From assembly GCA_900320185.1 (NCBI GenBank), contig ONRD01000002.1, positions 90,241 through 154,240 of the forward strand: a stretch of DNA of 64,000 nucleotides, read 5' to 3'. How positions within the stretch are numbered: position 1 is the first letter of the stretch; each line of letters begins with the position of its first letter. The position numbers and the translations under genes are program-made. The DNA comes from an uncultured Bacteroidales bacterium. GTDB lineage: Bacteria > Bacteroidota > Bacteroidia > Bacteroidales > UBA932. The notes below the pieces were generated by a model. It saw only the letters and a program-made list of their open reading frames with translations, was not told the DNA's origin and made no database searches. Of this stretch, positions 56,120 through 64,000 are shown in pieces.

Positions 56120-57929
56120 AGATTTCGTACGGCATCCTTGCGAACACGAATTCGCCCTTGCCGTTCCTGGCCCATGTCTTCTTCCAGGCCAGGAGCGACC
56201 TTGCCACGTCTTCGAACGGCGTGCCGTCGAACACCGTAGCCGCCACTTCCTCGGTATCCGATGACTTGCCGAACTGCCTGAGCAACTGCTCCATGGTGCT
56301 GAGTGGTTTCGGGTAATTTGCAATTTCCCAGTTCCCGACCTCGGGGTCGCCGGCGACGGATGCTGCGTAGGCAAGGGCATCCTCGAGGGTCCCGATTTCG
56401 TCAACGAGGCCGATCTTCAAGGCGTCAGTCCCCGTCCAGACGCGGCCCTGTGCGATTCCGTCCACATATTCAGGGGTCTTGTCCCTGCCTTCGGCGACCA
56501 TCCCGACGAACCTTTCGTAGATGTCGTCGACGTAGGTCTGCATCCATGCTGTTTCCTCGCTGTCGAAAGGCCTTGTCAGGGAAAGCATGTCCGAATGCCT
56601 GTGTGATTTGACCGGGGTAAGGTTGACGTGGGCGATGTTTTTCAGGGTGCCGCTGAACTCGGGAATCGCGGAGAACACTCCGATGGAGCCAGTGAGGGTG
56701 GTTGCATCCGAGATGATGTGGTCGCAGCTGTTCGAAATCCAGTATCCGCCGGAAGCGGCATAGTCTCCGTACGAAGCGATCACCGGCTTGACGGCCCTGG
56801 TGAGGTCGACTTCCTCCTTTATCTTGCTGGCCGCAAGTACTGTCCCTCCCGGCGAGTTGACGCGGAGGACTACCGCCTTGACGGTAGAGTCCGCGCGGAC
56901 TTTTGCCAGGATCCTGGCGAAGGTCTCGCCGCAGATGTTGGACGGATCCTCCTCTTCGACTATGTTGCCGTCGGCATAGACGACAGCTATCTTCTTCCTT
57001 GAGAAGGTCTTCTTGGCAGCCTTGGCTGCCGCATAATCCGCGAACGGGATGAACTTGACGTCTTCGGCTTTCTCCTTCCCGGCGAGGACGGCTAGTTTTT
57101 CGCCCAGTCCTTCGACGGTGAGTATCTCGTCAGCGAGGCCGTGGCTGAGCATGTCTTCAGGAAGGCCGATGGTAAGGTTCTCTATGAAATAGTTGAGGGA
57201 GTCGACGCTGATCCCGCGGCTCTGGGCCGTCTCCTGTGCGACGGTTTCCCACATCGAGTCGATCATGGCCTGGTTCTGCTCCATGTTCTCGGCGCTGGGT
57301 GCATTCTTTATGTAGGTCTCTCCGGCGCTCTTGTATTTGCCGTGGCGGATCAGCTGGTAGTTGACCCCGAGCCTGTCAAGCAAGTCCTTGAGGAACATCA
57401 TCCTTCCGCTGATGCCCAGCATGAAGTTGTTCCCGCCATGGTGGGCGGTGGTGTAGATCTTGTCGGAGACGGACGCGATGTAGTATGAACCTGAAGTGAA
57501 GGCTTCTCCGTAGCTGATGACCGCCTTCCCGCTCTTGCGGAAGTCGGTGATGGCCTTTCGGAGCTCTTCGAGTTTGGTCAGTCCGGTGGCAGGATTGTCC
57601 GTCTTGATGTACAGGTATTTGATTCCGGGATCCTCCGCCGCCTTGTGCAGGGCGTTGACGGCATCCAGGAGGCCGACCTGTACGACGCCTTCACCTCCCT
57701 GGATCGTGGAAAGCAGGGAAGGCATGCTTTCCTTGGTCTGTTCCGAGATGGCGATGGTCCCGAGATCCATTTTCAGGACTCCCTCCTTGGGGAGAACCGG
57801 AGCGGAACCGTTCCCTGAGAAGGATGCAGCCATCGACCCCATCATGATGAAGAACATGACGAGCTTGACGATCCCCCAGATCAGGAGGCCGACTATGACG
57901 GCCAGGACCCATTTGAAAAACTGTCTCAT
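56109..57929 (-). CDS. sppA: signal peptide peptidase SppA, 67 kDa type
   Basis: 606 residues from ATG 57929. One N-terminal membrane helix (~6-30, [23 protein letters not shown]), then two tandem ClpP-like domains. The general-base Lys region of domain 1 appears near [12 protein letters not shown], and the nucleophile Ser of domain 2 lies in the [29 protein letters not shown] stretch. It digests remnant signal peptides in the inner membrane. A -7 box at 57954-57961 supports this start. The 3' end overlaps tilS by 11 bases. Confidence 0.92.
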   Translation of the reverse strand: MRQFFKWVLAVIVGLLIWGIVKLVMFFIMMGSMAASFSGNGSAPVLPKEGVLKMDLGTIAISEQTKESMPSLLSTIQGGEGVVQVGLLDAVNALHKAAEDPGIKYLYIKTDNPATGLTKLEELRKAITDFRKSGKAVISYGEAFTSGSYYIASVSDKIYTTAHHGGNNFMLGISGRMMFLKDLLDRLGVNYQLIRHGKYKSAGETYIKNAPSAENMEQNQAMIDSMWETVAQETAQSRGISVDSLNYFIENLTIGLPEDMLSHGLADEILTVEGLGEKLAVLAGKEKAEDVKFIPFADYAAAKAAKKTFSRKKIAVVYADGNIVEEEDPSNICGETFARILAKVRADSTVKAVVLRVNSPGGTVLAASKIKEEVDLTRAVKPVIASYGDYAASGGYWISNSCDHIISDATTLTGSIGVFSAIPEFSGTLKNIAHVNLTPVKSHRHSDMLSLTRPFDSEETAWMQTYVDDIYERFVGMVAEGRDKTPEYVDGIAQGRVWTGTDALKIGLVDEIGTLEDALAYAASVAGDPEVGNWEIANYPKPLSTMEQLLRQFGKSSDTEEVAATVFDGTPFEDVARSLLAWKKTWARNGKGEFVFARMPYEISIR

Positions 57930-57953
57930 ATCCGAATGTTCTTTAGTTCGGGG

Positions 57954-58029
57954 CAAAGGTAATCATTTTGCCTGACAAGTCCCTCATCGTGCCGCTGATT
58001 ACAACTATTTGATTTAATCACTATATTTG
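57954..58029. promoter_or_regulatory. divergent -7 boxes for sppA and hisS
   Basis: Minus-strand TACCTTTG at 57954-57961 (sppA) and plus-strand TATATTTG at 58022-58029 (hisS), both exact TAnnTTTG. No -33 TTG at the normal distance for either. Confidence 0.6.
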
Positions 58030-58072
58030 CATTCCACTTGACATACCCGTTTTACGAAACACGAACAATACG

Positions 58073-59485
58073 ATGATCCAGAAACCATCCATACCCAAGG
58101 GGACACGCGATTTCGGGCCTCAGGAAATGGCCGAAAGGAATTATATCTTCGATACCATAAGGAGCGTTTTCCGCGCTTTCGGATATTCCCAGATTGAGAC
58201 TCCTGCGATGGAGAACCTCTCTACCCTCCTTGGCAAGTACGGCGACGAGGGAGACAAGCTTCTCTTCAGGGTGCTCAATTCGGGAGATTGCTTCTCCAAA
58301 GTCAGGCTCGGGGATTTCTGCTCCGATGAAGGGGTAGACAGCCAGGCCCTTTCCCGGGAAGTCTGCGAGAAAGGCCTCCGCTACGACCTGACAGTTCCGT
58401 TCGCGCGTTTCGTGGTCCAGCACAGGAACGACATCACATTTCCTTTCAAGAGGTTCCAGATCCAGCCGGTCTGGCGTGCCGACCGTCCGCAGAAAGGCCG
58501 CTACCGCGAGTTCTGCCAGTGCGACGTCGACGTGATCGGAAGCCGTTCCCAGGTAAACGAGCTGGAACTTGTCCAGATAGTGGACCGGGTTTTCTCCCTG
58601 CTCGGCATAGATGTGGTAGTCAAGGTCAACAACCGTAAGGTCTTGACCGGATTCGCGCAGATCTGCGGCTTCCCCGACAAGGTGGTGGACATCACCGTCG
58701 CAATCGACAAGCTCGACAAGATAGGTCTTGAGAACGTCGAGGCGGAGATGCGCGACAGGGGCCTTTCGGAAGAGGCGGTAGCTGTCATCAGGCAGATACT
58801 CAGCCTTTCCGGGACCACGGCGGAGAAGATCTCCGCGATGCGTGCCATGATGGGCGGCGGCTCGGCTTCCGGCATCGTCTCCGAGACCGGACTCAAGGGC
58901 CTGGACGAACTCGAGGAACTGTTCGGCCTCATCGAGGCAGCGGGAGTAGGGTGCAGCGTCGAGACGGATCTCTCCCTGGCCCGTGGGCTGAACTACTACA
59001 CCGGCGCCATATTCGAGGTGAAGGCAAAGGATTTCCAGATAGGAAGCATCTGCGGCGGAGGACGTTACGACAATCTTACGGGAATATTCGGCCTCCCGGA
59101 CACTTCAGGGGTGGGGATCAGCTTCGGAGCTGACCGTATCCATGACGTGCTGAAGGGCTTGGACAAGTTCCCCGGCGACCTGCGCTCTTCCACGACCCTC
59201 CTCTTCGCCAACATGGGCGCGCAGGAGCTGAAGTATATCCTGCCAGTCGCGGCCGCTCTCCGGAACATCGGCATCCCCGTCGAGGTGTTCCCTGACGCGG
59301 GCAAGCTGAAGAAGCAGTTTGAATATGCGGACCGCAAGTGCATCCCGTTCATCTCGATCACCGGCGGGGACGAGATGGCGGAAGGCAAGGTCAACGTAAA
59401 GGACCTTTCCTCCGGAGAGCAGAGGCTCTTCTCCAGGGAAGACATAGCCGGCATGGCCGGATTCATGGGCTTCGACTGCAGGTGA
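58073..59485 (+). CDS. hisS: histidine--tRNA ligase
   Basis: 470 residues. Class II aminoacyl-tRNA synthetase: motif 1 [14 protein letters not shown] near the N-terminus, motif 2 [30 protein letters not shown] near 125-155, the HisRS signature [15 protein letters not shown] near 308-322, and a C-terminal anticodon-binding domain. It charges tRNA-His. A -7 box at 58022 gives a ~40-base leader. The initiator tRNA gene lies 67 bases downstream. Confidence 0.95.
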   Translation: MIQKPSIPKGTRDFGPQEMAERNYIFDTIRSVFRAFGYSQIETPAMENLSTLLGKYGDEGDKLLFRVLNSGDCFSKVRLGDFCSDEGVDSQALSREVCEKGLRYDLTVPFARFVVQHRNDITFPFKRFQIQPVWRADRPQKGRYREFCQCDVDVIGSRSQVNELELVQIVDRVFSLLGIDVVVKVNNRKVLTGFAQICGFPDKVVDITVAIDKLDKIGLENVEAEMRDRGLSEEAVAVIRQILSLSGTTAEKISAMRAMMGGGSASGIVSETGLKGLDELEELFGLIEAAGVGCSVETDLSLARGLNYYTGAIFEVKAKDFQIGSICGGGRYDNLTGIFGLPDTSGVGISFGADRIHDVLKGLDKFPGDLRSSTTLLFANMGAQELKYILPVAAALRNIGIPVEVFPDAGKLKKQFEYADRKCIPFISITGGDEMAEGKVNVKDLSSGEQRLFSREDIAGMAGFMGFDCR

Positions 59486-59511
59486 CGCGCGGATTCCCCG
59501 GCAAGTTTTTT

Positions 59512-59541
59512 TTGCATATTCCGAAAAAAGCAGTACATTTG
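59512..59541 (+). promoter_or_regulatory. promoter of the initiator tRNA gene
   Basis: TTG at 59512-59514, a 19-base spacer, TACATTTG at 59534-59541, with the tRNA beginning 11 bases later. Confidence 0.75.
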
Positions 59542-59552
59542 CAGTCCAACAT

Positions 59553-59625
<73 letters not shown>

Positions 59626-59629
59626 CTAA

Positions 59630-59668
59630 AAACGATGGTTGCCTTTTGGCAGCCATCGTTTTTATTGG
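59630..59668 (+). terminator. intrinsic terminator of the tRNA
   Basis: AAAACGATGGTTGCC pairs with GGCAGCCATCGTTTT around TTTT (15 pairs, one G-T), followed by TTATT. Confidence 0.85.
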
Positions 59669-59779
59669 CAGGACGAGAACCGAAGGTTCGAACCGACGCA
59701 GCAGCCGAGTGCAAGGGGAGCTTGCTCACATTGCCGAGGCGCCAGGAGGAAAAGCCGCCGCAGGCGGGTTAGTCCTGCC
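59667..59779 (+). other. folded intergenic element between the tRNA repeats
   Basis: GGCAGGAC (59667-59674) pairs with GTCCTGCC (59772-59779) and encloses three hairpins: GAACC-GAA-GGTTC (59677-59689), GAGC-TT-GCTC (59718-59727), CCGCC-GCA-GGCGG (59755-59767). Partly made of the tRNA repeat copy. It could be a structured RNA or a recombination substrate. Confidence 0.5.
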
Positions 59780-59791
59780 CCCGCTACTAAA
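59771..59791 (+). repeat. tRNA 3'-end direct repeat, copy 2 (att-like)
   Basis: Exact 21-base copy of 59610-59630. It is followed by CAGGACA and the first cassette. Confidence 0.8.
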
Positions 59792-59821
59792 CAGGACATT
59801 TCTTCGGAAGTGTCCTGTTTT
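59784..59821 (+). terminator. terminator with TTCG tetraloop after att copy 2
   Basis: CAGGACATTTC pairs with GAAGTGTCCTG (11 pairs) closed by a TTCG tetraloop, then TTTT. The start, CTACTAAACAGGACA, recurs at 61454-61468. Confidence 0.8.
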
Positions 59822-59877
59822 CGTATCTACACCATCACAGGAGCCATCTTTCGAGTTCGAAATCTATCAGGAAGTGT

Positions 59878-59885
59878 TATATTTG
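59878..59885 (+). promoter_or_regulatory. -7 promoter box of the first island gene
   Basis: TATATTTG, exact consensus, about 20 bases before ATG 59905. Confidence 0.6.
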
Positions 59886-59960
59886 CACGAGTAAATGCAA
59901 CCTGATGAAACACCTCATTATTCCTTTGTTTTCACTTATTTTTTAAGTGTTTGTTGTATG

Positions 59961-60467
59961 CCTACAAAAATGAAAACTCAGAAAATGCATTTCGAAAATG
60001 CCGATATCATTTTCGTGGACCCGTGTTATTTTGCAAAGGATGATGGCGTATGGGAAGAGTATTGTGAGGACTTCGCCCAAAACAAGAACCTTGACAAATT
60101 GGGCTGCGAACAGAGCATTTGCATCAGTGTCGGGGATGTCTCTCCCGATGTTTTGGTTAATGAAAACGACGGCTCAGTGCTTGGCTGCATCTGTACGGAC
60201 AGCTATGTCCTCGGTTGTTTCAAGTTAGAAGATGTATTAGAGTATAATCCTGAATATGCTGAGGATATGGAGAAGTATCCTGATTCCTTCACAGTAATCA
60301 AAGGATTTACAGGCGATGTGGTTTTCGAAACAAAAAAAGAGCGTTATTACGACGAGGTCCTGCCCATCACTACAATTACAGGCATCGGCACCATTCGCTT
60401 CCACTCAGGTTTTACGGATGACGATGGTTCCATCAAGTTGCAGCTATCGCAATGTAACATGGACTAA
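59961..60467 (+). CDS. island hypothetical protein, possibly a broken lipoprotein
   Basis: 168 residues (ATG 59961; 59973 is also possible). Acidic, with FENADIIFVDPCYFAKDDGVWEEYCEDF near the start, a motif I have seen in uncharacterised phage-like proteins; no catalytic signature recognised. The upstream sequence is notable: ATG 59905 begins a lipoprotein-like signal (MKHLIIPLFSLIF) that stops at 59944-59946 after a run of six T; with seven T it would join the main frame as LSVCC. The gene is AT-richer than the chromosome. It has its own -7 box and a terminator at 60565. Confidence 0.6.
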   Translation, partial: PTKMKTQKMHFENADIIFVDPCYFAKDDGVWEEYCEDFAQNKNLDKLGCEQSICISVGDVSPDVLVNENDGSVLGCICTDSYVLGCFKLEDVLEYNPEYAEDMEKYPDSFTVIKGFTGDVVFETKKERYYDEVLPITTITGIGTIRFHSGFTDDDGSIKLQLSQCNMD

Positions 60468-60564
60468 CTGTTTATTTCAAGACACTGCAGAACTCTATCA
60501 CGGCTTTGAAACTATTGATGAATTCGTTCGAAATATCTAACACCTGTTCTACTACTTAAAAAAC

Positions 60565-60600
60565 GCTAACTGATTAATCATAAATCGGTTAGCATTTTTC
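60565..60600 (+). terminator. intrinsic terminator of the first cassette
   Basis: GCTAACTGATT pairs with AATCGGTTAGC (one G-T), then ATTTTTC. The stretch 60605-60781 contains an inverted repeat (CAAGGTGTG near 60630, CACACCTTG near 60733) and nothing else recognised. Confidence 0.75.
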
Positions 60601-60781
60601 TTTTATCTTTGAATCTGGCTTCTCATTGCTGATTGTGCAAGGTGTGTTTTTAAGCCGCGGACCTTGTACGCGGTATCGCCATTAGAAGGCTATCCTGTCG
60701 AGTTTCCCTGGTCAAGGTATGTCAATCAAATTCACACCTTGTACATTGGAATCAAATAACGGTTCTTTCATTCTTAATCAC

Positions 60782-60789
60782 TATCTTTG
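60782..60789 (+). promoter_or_regulatory. -7 promoter box of the second island gene
   Basis: TATCTTTG, exact consensus. It overlaps a possible GTG start at 60789, so translation must begin further down. Confidence 0.55.
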
Positions 60790-60824
60790 TGTTAGACGGG
60801 AAAGAATACACATTCGCCAATTAC

Positions 60825-61364
60825 ATGGGTACTCAGAACAAAGCACATAAACAAACAGCCTGGAAGAAAAACCGAGAATTCGGAGATAAAATGGGCGGCA
60901 GAGGGAGACTCAAACTGGATGATAACATCTTTGCTCGTGAGCACTCCTTTCACGCCCCCACTGAACTTGATGAGGTTCCTATCCTGATGATCGACAACAC
61001 TTCACGGGATTACTACTTTCCAGTTTCTCCGGATGAAATCAAAACGGCGCTCTCCAACTTGCCCAATTCGGATATTGTAACCCATATCTGGCTAAGGAAA
61101 CACAACAAGAAAAGGGATTCTATCGTTGAATGCATCAAAGGGAGTGGCGTTTATCTTATCACCCTGTATCCACTGTTGAAAGAGAACCGTCATTTCCTCG
61201 GAAAGAACAAACCTTTGGAGAAAGATTTTCGTTGGTATAGTCCTTTTGCAAACGTCGTTGAAACAAAGGAGGGTTGGTATGCAGTATTCACCGAAGCGTC
61301 TGCAAAGGATTTCTATCTGAATAGGCTTATTCCTTTCGGAGTGGAAGGATTACAGAACATATAG
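60825..61364 (+). CDS. island hypothetical protein
   Basis: 179 residues from ATG 60825; GTG 60789 is in frame but lies inside the promoter box. No signal or membrane segment. The protein is polar, with RDYYFPVSPDEIKTALSNLPNSDIVTHIWLRKHNKKRDS and a later FRWYSPFANVVETKEGWYAVFTEASAKDFYLNRLIPFG. I do not recognise the family. It occupies the second cassette, between the terminator at 60565 and the repeat/terminator at 61454. Confidence 0.6.
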   Translation: MGTQNKAHKQTAWKKNREFGDKMGGRGRLKLDDNIFAREHSFHAPTELDEVPILMIDNTSRDYYFPVSPDEIKTALSNLPNSDIVTHIWLRKHNKKRDSIVECIKGSGVYLITLYPLLKENRHFLGKNKPLEKDFRWYSPFANVVETKEGWYAVFTEASAKDFYLNRLIPFGVEGLQNI

Positions 61365-61453
61365 AAATTCAACTATTCCTATTGCTTTATCTCTGAGCCC
61401 TCCATTTCTGTTCAGGAGGTCCTCCAGAAGGTTCGAGATTTTACCTGTGTCGT

Positions 61454-61495
61454 CTACTAAACAGGACAAGTCGAAGGATGTGTCCTGATTTTTTT
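61454..61495 (+). terminator. cassette repeat with intrinsic terminator
   Basis: CTACTAAACAGGACA (61454-61468) repeats the start of the element at 59784. CAGGACA pairs with TGTCCTG (61481-61487), followed by A and seven T. Upstream GGTTCGAG at about 61430 recalls the tRNA T-arm, as if this were a decayed third att copy. Confidence 0.7.
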
Positions 61496-61513
61496 ATTTC
61501 AGCGGCTTCGTAA

Positions 61514-61693
61514 TCAACTGATACAGGACCAAGTCCATTTTCTCGTGGCTCCGCTGACCTTGTTGGCGAATACCTTCACGACCTCCCAGTTCATCCGCTG
61601 GCAGTAGTCCGTTAGTTCCACCACCTGCCTTTCGTAGTCCTGCCCCTGTGTCGAGACCCTTGCCAGAATTGCGACCTTTTCCATTGTGTTCAT
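61514..61693 (-). pseudogene. serine recombinase (resolvase/invertase) N-terminal remnant
   Basis: 59 codons on the minus strand from ATG 61693 (or 61684). The start of a resolvase catalytic domain is plain: EKVAILARVSTQGQDYERQV holds the catalytic Ser in ARVST, followed by LTDYCQRMNWEVVKVFANKVSGA, where intact members continue with the arginine-rich active-site helices. Here a stop follows 11 residues after SGA, so the remaining catalytic region and DNA-binding domain are missing. It is a decayed mobility gene in the island, and its presence supports past recombination at the tRNA. Confidence 0.75.
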
Positions 61694-61770
61694 ATCTGTT
61701 TCCTTTATCTATAGCTAATATACAGCTATGATTTAATATATGCAAGCTTTTGGCGGATTATTTTTAACAT

Positions 61771-61801
61771 TTGCAATCCTCAACCGTAATCCGTACCTTT
61801 G
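61771..61801 (+). promoter_or_regulatory. promoter of the small gene at 61826
   Basis: TTG at 61771-61773, 20-base spacer, TACCTTTG at 61794-61801: an exact Bacteroidota promoter. Confidence 0.7.
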
Positions 61802-61825
61802 TACCTATAACAACATAGCAGAACG

Positions 61826-62062
61826 ATGGCGAATGTAAATGGAAAACAAGAACGGATGGTCGTACATCTGGAAATCGACGGCCAGCATTACTACTACGGG
61901 AACCTGAAAGCCCTCTGTGACCACTGGGGCAAGGATGCCCTTGGGGTCGGGTACGCCTATCTCCGAAACTACGGCATCAGCGAAGAAAAGCCCTTCCGGA
62001 ATGCCAAGTGCGTGATTCGACGGAGTATTATTATTACATCTGAAAGAAAAAACGATAGATGA
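61826..62062 (+). CDS. small conserved mobile-element protein
   Basis: 78 residues. The core reads VHLEIDGQHYYYGNLKALCDHWGKDALGVGYAYLRNYGISEEKPFRN, a compact alpha/beta sequence that I associate with small proteins of Bacteroidales conjugative elements and phages; its role is not known. It has a full promoter 25 bases upstream. AT-richer than the chromosome. No signal peptide. Confidence 0.65.
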   Translation: MANVNGKQERMVVHLEIDGQHYYYGNLKALCDHWGKDALGVGYAYLRNYGISEEKPFRNAKCVIRRSIIITSERKNDR

Positions 62063-62086
62063 TACCCCTTCCTTCGTAAAAATGGC

Positions 62087-62094
62087 TAACTTTG
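62087..62094 (+). promoter_or_regulatory. -7 promoter box of the island lipoprotein gene
   Basis: TAACTTTG, exact consensus, about 25 bases before ATG 62119. Confidence 0.6.
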
Positions 62095-62118
62095 TATGTC
62101 AAAATATGTCAACACCTT

Positions 62119-62712
62119 ATGAAAAAGATTTGCGTTATTTCAGTTCTGCTTCTTTTAATTAGTTGTGGAGGTCGTAACTCCTCCAGTTCATCATCACCAG
62201 TAGAGGAATCTCCTTACGATGACTGGGAAATTTGTGATTACGTCAACGATTTTGACGAACCTACAGGTGAAAAGTTTGTTCGGCAAATTATACATGGGGA
62301 TTTCAGTAATTCTGCAACAGCATCAAGTCCGCTAGGGGTATATGTTTTTTTATATGACTACATCAATAGTATATCAAAAAAGCATTCTGTACAAGGGAAG
62401 ATTCTATTTGATGAATACATTGATGGGACCGAGGATTTCCATATTTGGTATGATGGTAGCCCTGCTAAAAGAGGAACAAAAATAGTCGACAAGCCGAATA
62501 AAAAGGCATACTACTATCAAGAGCATACAGGATTTAGAGATATTAACACTGATAAGTGGAGTAGTAATTGGATAGGCATTCTTAGAGACACGTCAAGCAT
62601 TCTATCTTTTACAGTCAAAGGCGAGTATCAAGACGAGTATCGGTTCTCCATCAACACGGCGAAACTCAATGAAGCCCTCAAGGATGCTGGTATTCTTAAA
62701 GAAGATGAGTAA
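62119..62712 (+). CDS. island lipoprotein
   Basis: 197 residues from ATG 62119 with a clear lipoprotein signal (ISVLLLLISCGGRNSSSSSS, Cys ~16 and a Ser linker). The exported part is polar and acidic (SPYDDWEICDYVNDFDEPTGEKFVRQIIHGDFSNSATASS) with a mixed strand pattern; I do not recognise a family. Codon use is AT-rich, unlike the chromosome. The following gene overlaps its end by 8 bases, so the two are coupled. Confidence 0.7.
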   Translation: MKKICVISVLLLLISCGGRNSSSSSSPVEESPYDDWEICDYVNDFDEPTGEKFVRQIIHGDFSNSATASSPLGVYVFLYDYINSISKKHSVQGKILFDEYIDGTEDFHIWYDGSPAKRGTKIVDKPNKKAYYYQEHTGFRDINTDKWSSNWIGILRDTSSILSFTVKGEYQDEYRFSINTAKLNEALKDAGILKEDE

Positions 62713-62917
62713 TATGTTTGATTTAACAAAAAATGAAATGATGGTTTTATCTGCTCTTGCAAATGGAGCAGCCATTAGTGATTACAGTCACTTGAATAGA
62801 GAGATTCACCGACTACACAGTTTTGGTTTTGTTCGGTGTATTTTCGACGAACAGAATCAAGTCATAAGCGGGAGTGTCACCCCGGAAGGAAGACAGTTCT
62901 TAATATCTAAGCAGTAG
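62705..62917 (+). CDS. small winged-helix-like protein
   Basis: 70 residues from ATG 62705. NEMMVLSALANGAAISDYSHLNREIHRLHSFGFVRCIFDEQNQVISGSVTPEGRQFL has the helix-turn-helix-wing order of a small DNA-binding protein: a first helix, a loop, a recognition-like helix, and a beta wing ending in TPEG. It overlaps the lipoprotein gene by 8 bases (ATGAGTAA). A regulator is possible but the family is not identified. Followed by a terminator. Confidence 0.55.
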   Translation: MSNMFDLTKNEMMVLSALANGAAISDYSHLNREIHRLHSFGFVRCIFDEQNQVISGSVTPEGRQFLISKQ

Positions 62918-62944
62918 AATATATTATAAAATGATAAGATGGAG

Positions 62945-62973
62945 CGCTTCTCCTACCCCGGGGAGGCGTTTTT
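62945..62973 (+). terminator. intrinsic terminator
   Basis: CGCTTCTCC pairs with GGGGAGGCG (two G-T) and is followed by TTTTT. It closes the lipoprotein/winged-helix pair. Confidence 0.7.
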
Positions 62974-63018
62974 CAATGTTAAAATGACACAATTTGGGAG
63001 CTTGTTGGGAACGCTGGA

Positions 63019-63159
63019 TCAGTATTTCTTCATTCCTTGACTGATGTGCTGCTTGTGGTCATAGGATTTCGCTCTGCCTTTCGTTGAGGCACTGATTTTC
63101 TCTTTTACCTCGTCCGGGAGGTCTCTGTATTGTCTTCTGTATTGTCTTCTGTATTCCAT
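63019..63159 (-). CDS. 46-residue NUMOD3-like mini-protein
   Basis: Starts at ATG 63159 and ends with TGA at 63019-63021. The N-terminus is a tandem YRRQYRRQY from a 12-base direct repeat; the rest, LPDEVKEKISASTKGRAKSYDHKQHISQG, resembles the NUMOD3 module of homing endonucleases and mobile-element proteins. It ends at MKKY, where longer relatives, as I recall, continue with a Trp. Basic and probably DNA- or RNA-binding. No promoter box is clear. Confidence 0.45.
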   Translation of the reverse strand: MEYRRQYRRQYRDLPDEVKEKISASTKGRAKSYDHKQHISQGMKKY

Positions 63160-64000
63160 AATGATTGTGATTTGCTTATAAATAGTAGGTTCAGTAAGAA
63201 AAGTATAGGGAAATGCTTGCTGGTCTCGAAAACTTTGTACCTTTGCTTAAGCATTGTCAGATTATCCACTTTAGGTGGTTATAGTCCGAAATCTAAAGGT
63301 ATTTCAGCCCACACTGGAATGCCTTTTCTCATTGAAAGAGAGCCGCAGGGGTACTTCTTACATCTCCCGAAAATCTTTTACGGACTCAAAATCTATGAAA
63401 TGAAAACAGAAAAGATTATTCGTTAATTAACATATATGCACGGCCGAGCGCCCGGTTATTTTGTAGGTTACGACGGTTCGGCTGGGCAACCCAGTAAGCC
63501 TCGGGGAAGGCTGCCCAGCCTCGGGCTCCGGGCTCGAGTCTCGTTTTCCGCTCCAATGAGAGAATCGGACCTATAAAGAGAGTCATCGGCAGGTTGAACC
63601 TGCATCAGAATGACATGAGACCGTCATTATGAGCGAAGCTGACATTCTTAGCGACGTTGTCATTTGAGCGAAGCGAAGAATCTGAATATCTTGGGGTGTC
63701 CTGGCCAGCTTACTTTCAAATAGCTAACACGCTCTAAAAAGACAAGCACCTCATTATTAACACATTACAAAACGGCAGCGTGTGAAGGTATCCCTAAAGA
63801 ACGGCACCCTAACACGCTAACAAAACTTAACGTATTGGTTAACAGCTGTTTCTGACAATCAAGCGTGTGAGCCATTTGAAAATGTGGGGCTCGGCGGCTA
63901 CGGCTCGCCGCTGCGGTGGGCTCCATAAAATGGCCCTCCTCGCGGCGGCCGTCACCAACCACAAATGTCACAATCACCAACCATTTTTGTCAATTATACC
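63160..64000. other. AT-rich island end with repeats, no clear gene
   Basis: No convincing coding frame. It holds a promoter-like TACCTTTG at 63238-63245 followed by a short unclear ORF (63321, 35 codons); a 9-pair stem GGCTGGGCA/TGCCCAGCC (63480-63488 with 63512-63520) and, after it, GGCTCGAGTCTCGTTTTCCGCTCC, which looks like a tRNA 3' end; two copies of a GTCATT..GAGCGAAGC motif at 63623 and 63659; and four CACGCT/AGCGTG half-sites at 63727, 63777, 63813 and 63862. A GC-rich palindromic block (about 63888-63950) is followed by two CACCAACCA direct repeats. This may be the edge or origin region of the mobile element. Confidence 0.5.

Noticed and set aside
60605-60781. IS element with inverted repeats CAAGGTGTG/CACACCTTG
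   Set aside because: No transposase between the repeats and only 9 matching bases; likely chance or a decayed structure.
61494-61745. 83-codon minus-strand frame beside the recombinase remnant
   Set aside because: The other minus-strand frame (61514-61693) carries the resolvase motif; this one is its shadow.
63321-63428. 35-codon ORF after a TACCTTTG box
   Set aside because: Too short and without features to support; only mentioned as a possibility in the region entry.

Overview
The window is a chromosomal segment from a GC-rich member of the order Bacteroidales (phylum Bacteroidota), most likely a gut or rumen species near the Rikenellaceae; no closer placement can be justified from the sequence. 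The evidence is: Bacteroidota-type promoters (a TAnnTTTG box at about -7, often with TTG 19-21 bases upstream) before many genes; families largely confined to this phylum (DUF3822, DUF3078, DUF4252, WbqC-like, the DoxX/BT_3928-like membrane protein); OmpP1/FadL-type and lipoprotein envelope genes; and intrinsic terminators typical of the group.

Layout. 1-1240: acetate kinase end plus phosphate acyltransferase. 1253-7261 (minus): one tight run of nrnA-type phosphoesterase, two FKBP lipoproteins, MATE pump, cytidylate-kinase-like protein and beta-lactamase-fold hydrolase. 7381-9148: hypothetical, DUF3822, rsmD. 9099-11084 (minus): a HerA-like ATPase whose 3' end runs into a GC-rich interspersed repeat array. 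11258-24040: sugar catabolism, with a GH2 enzyme, an operon (KDG kinase, lactate-racemase-like protein, 6-phosphogluconate dehydrogenase, tagaturonate-epimerase-like protein, SDR mannonate-type oxidoreductase) behind a palindromic operator, a GH29 fucosidase, and two GH-like lipoproteins, the second frameshifted. 24106-27923 (minus): ROK kinase, MFS transporter, SIS isomerase and creatininase-family hydrolase. 27988-59485: core housekeeping (purB, ftsB-like, rpsO, pnp, folP, tmk, rimP-nusA-infB, lpxD-lpxC-lpxA, an ECF sigma operon, OmpP1-like protein, a W/Y/G-rich lipoprotein, proS, tilS, sppA, hisS).

A second copy of the same repeat array lies at 38133-38540. Both arrays sit where genes converge 3' to 3', and both end in the same terminal unit.

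From the initiator tRNA-Met gene (59553-59625) to the right edge the composition drops to AT-rich and the genes become small and unfamiliar. The tRNA 3' end is duplicated 161 bases downstream, a 15-base repeat with a terminator recurs 1.67 kb further on, and a 59-codon remnant of a serine recombinase survives on the minus strand. This is an integration site with an island of small cassettes that continues beyond the window. The best candidates for undescribed biology are the repeat family, the island cassettes with their folded element, the ROK/MFS/SIS/creatininase cluster, and the unfused LpxC.
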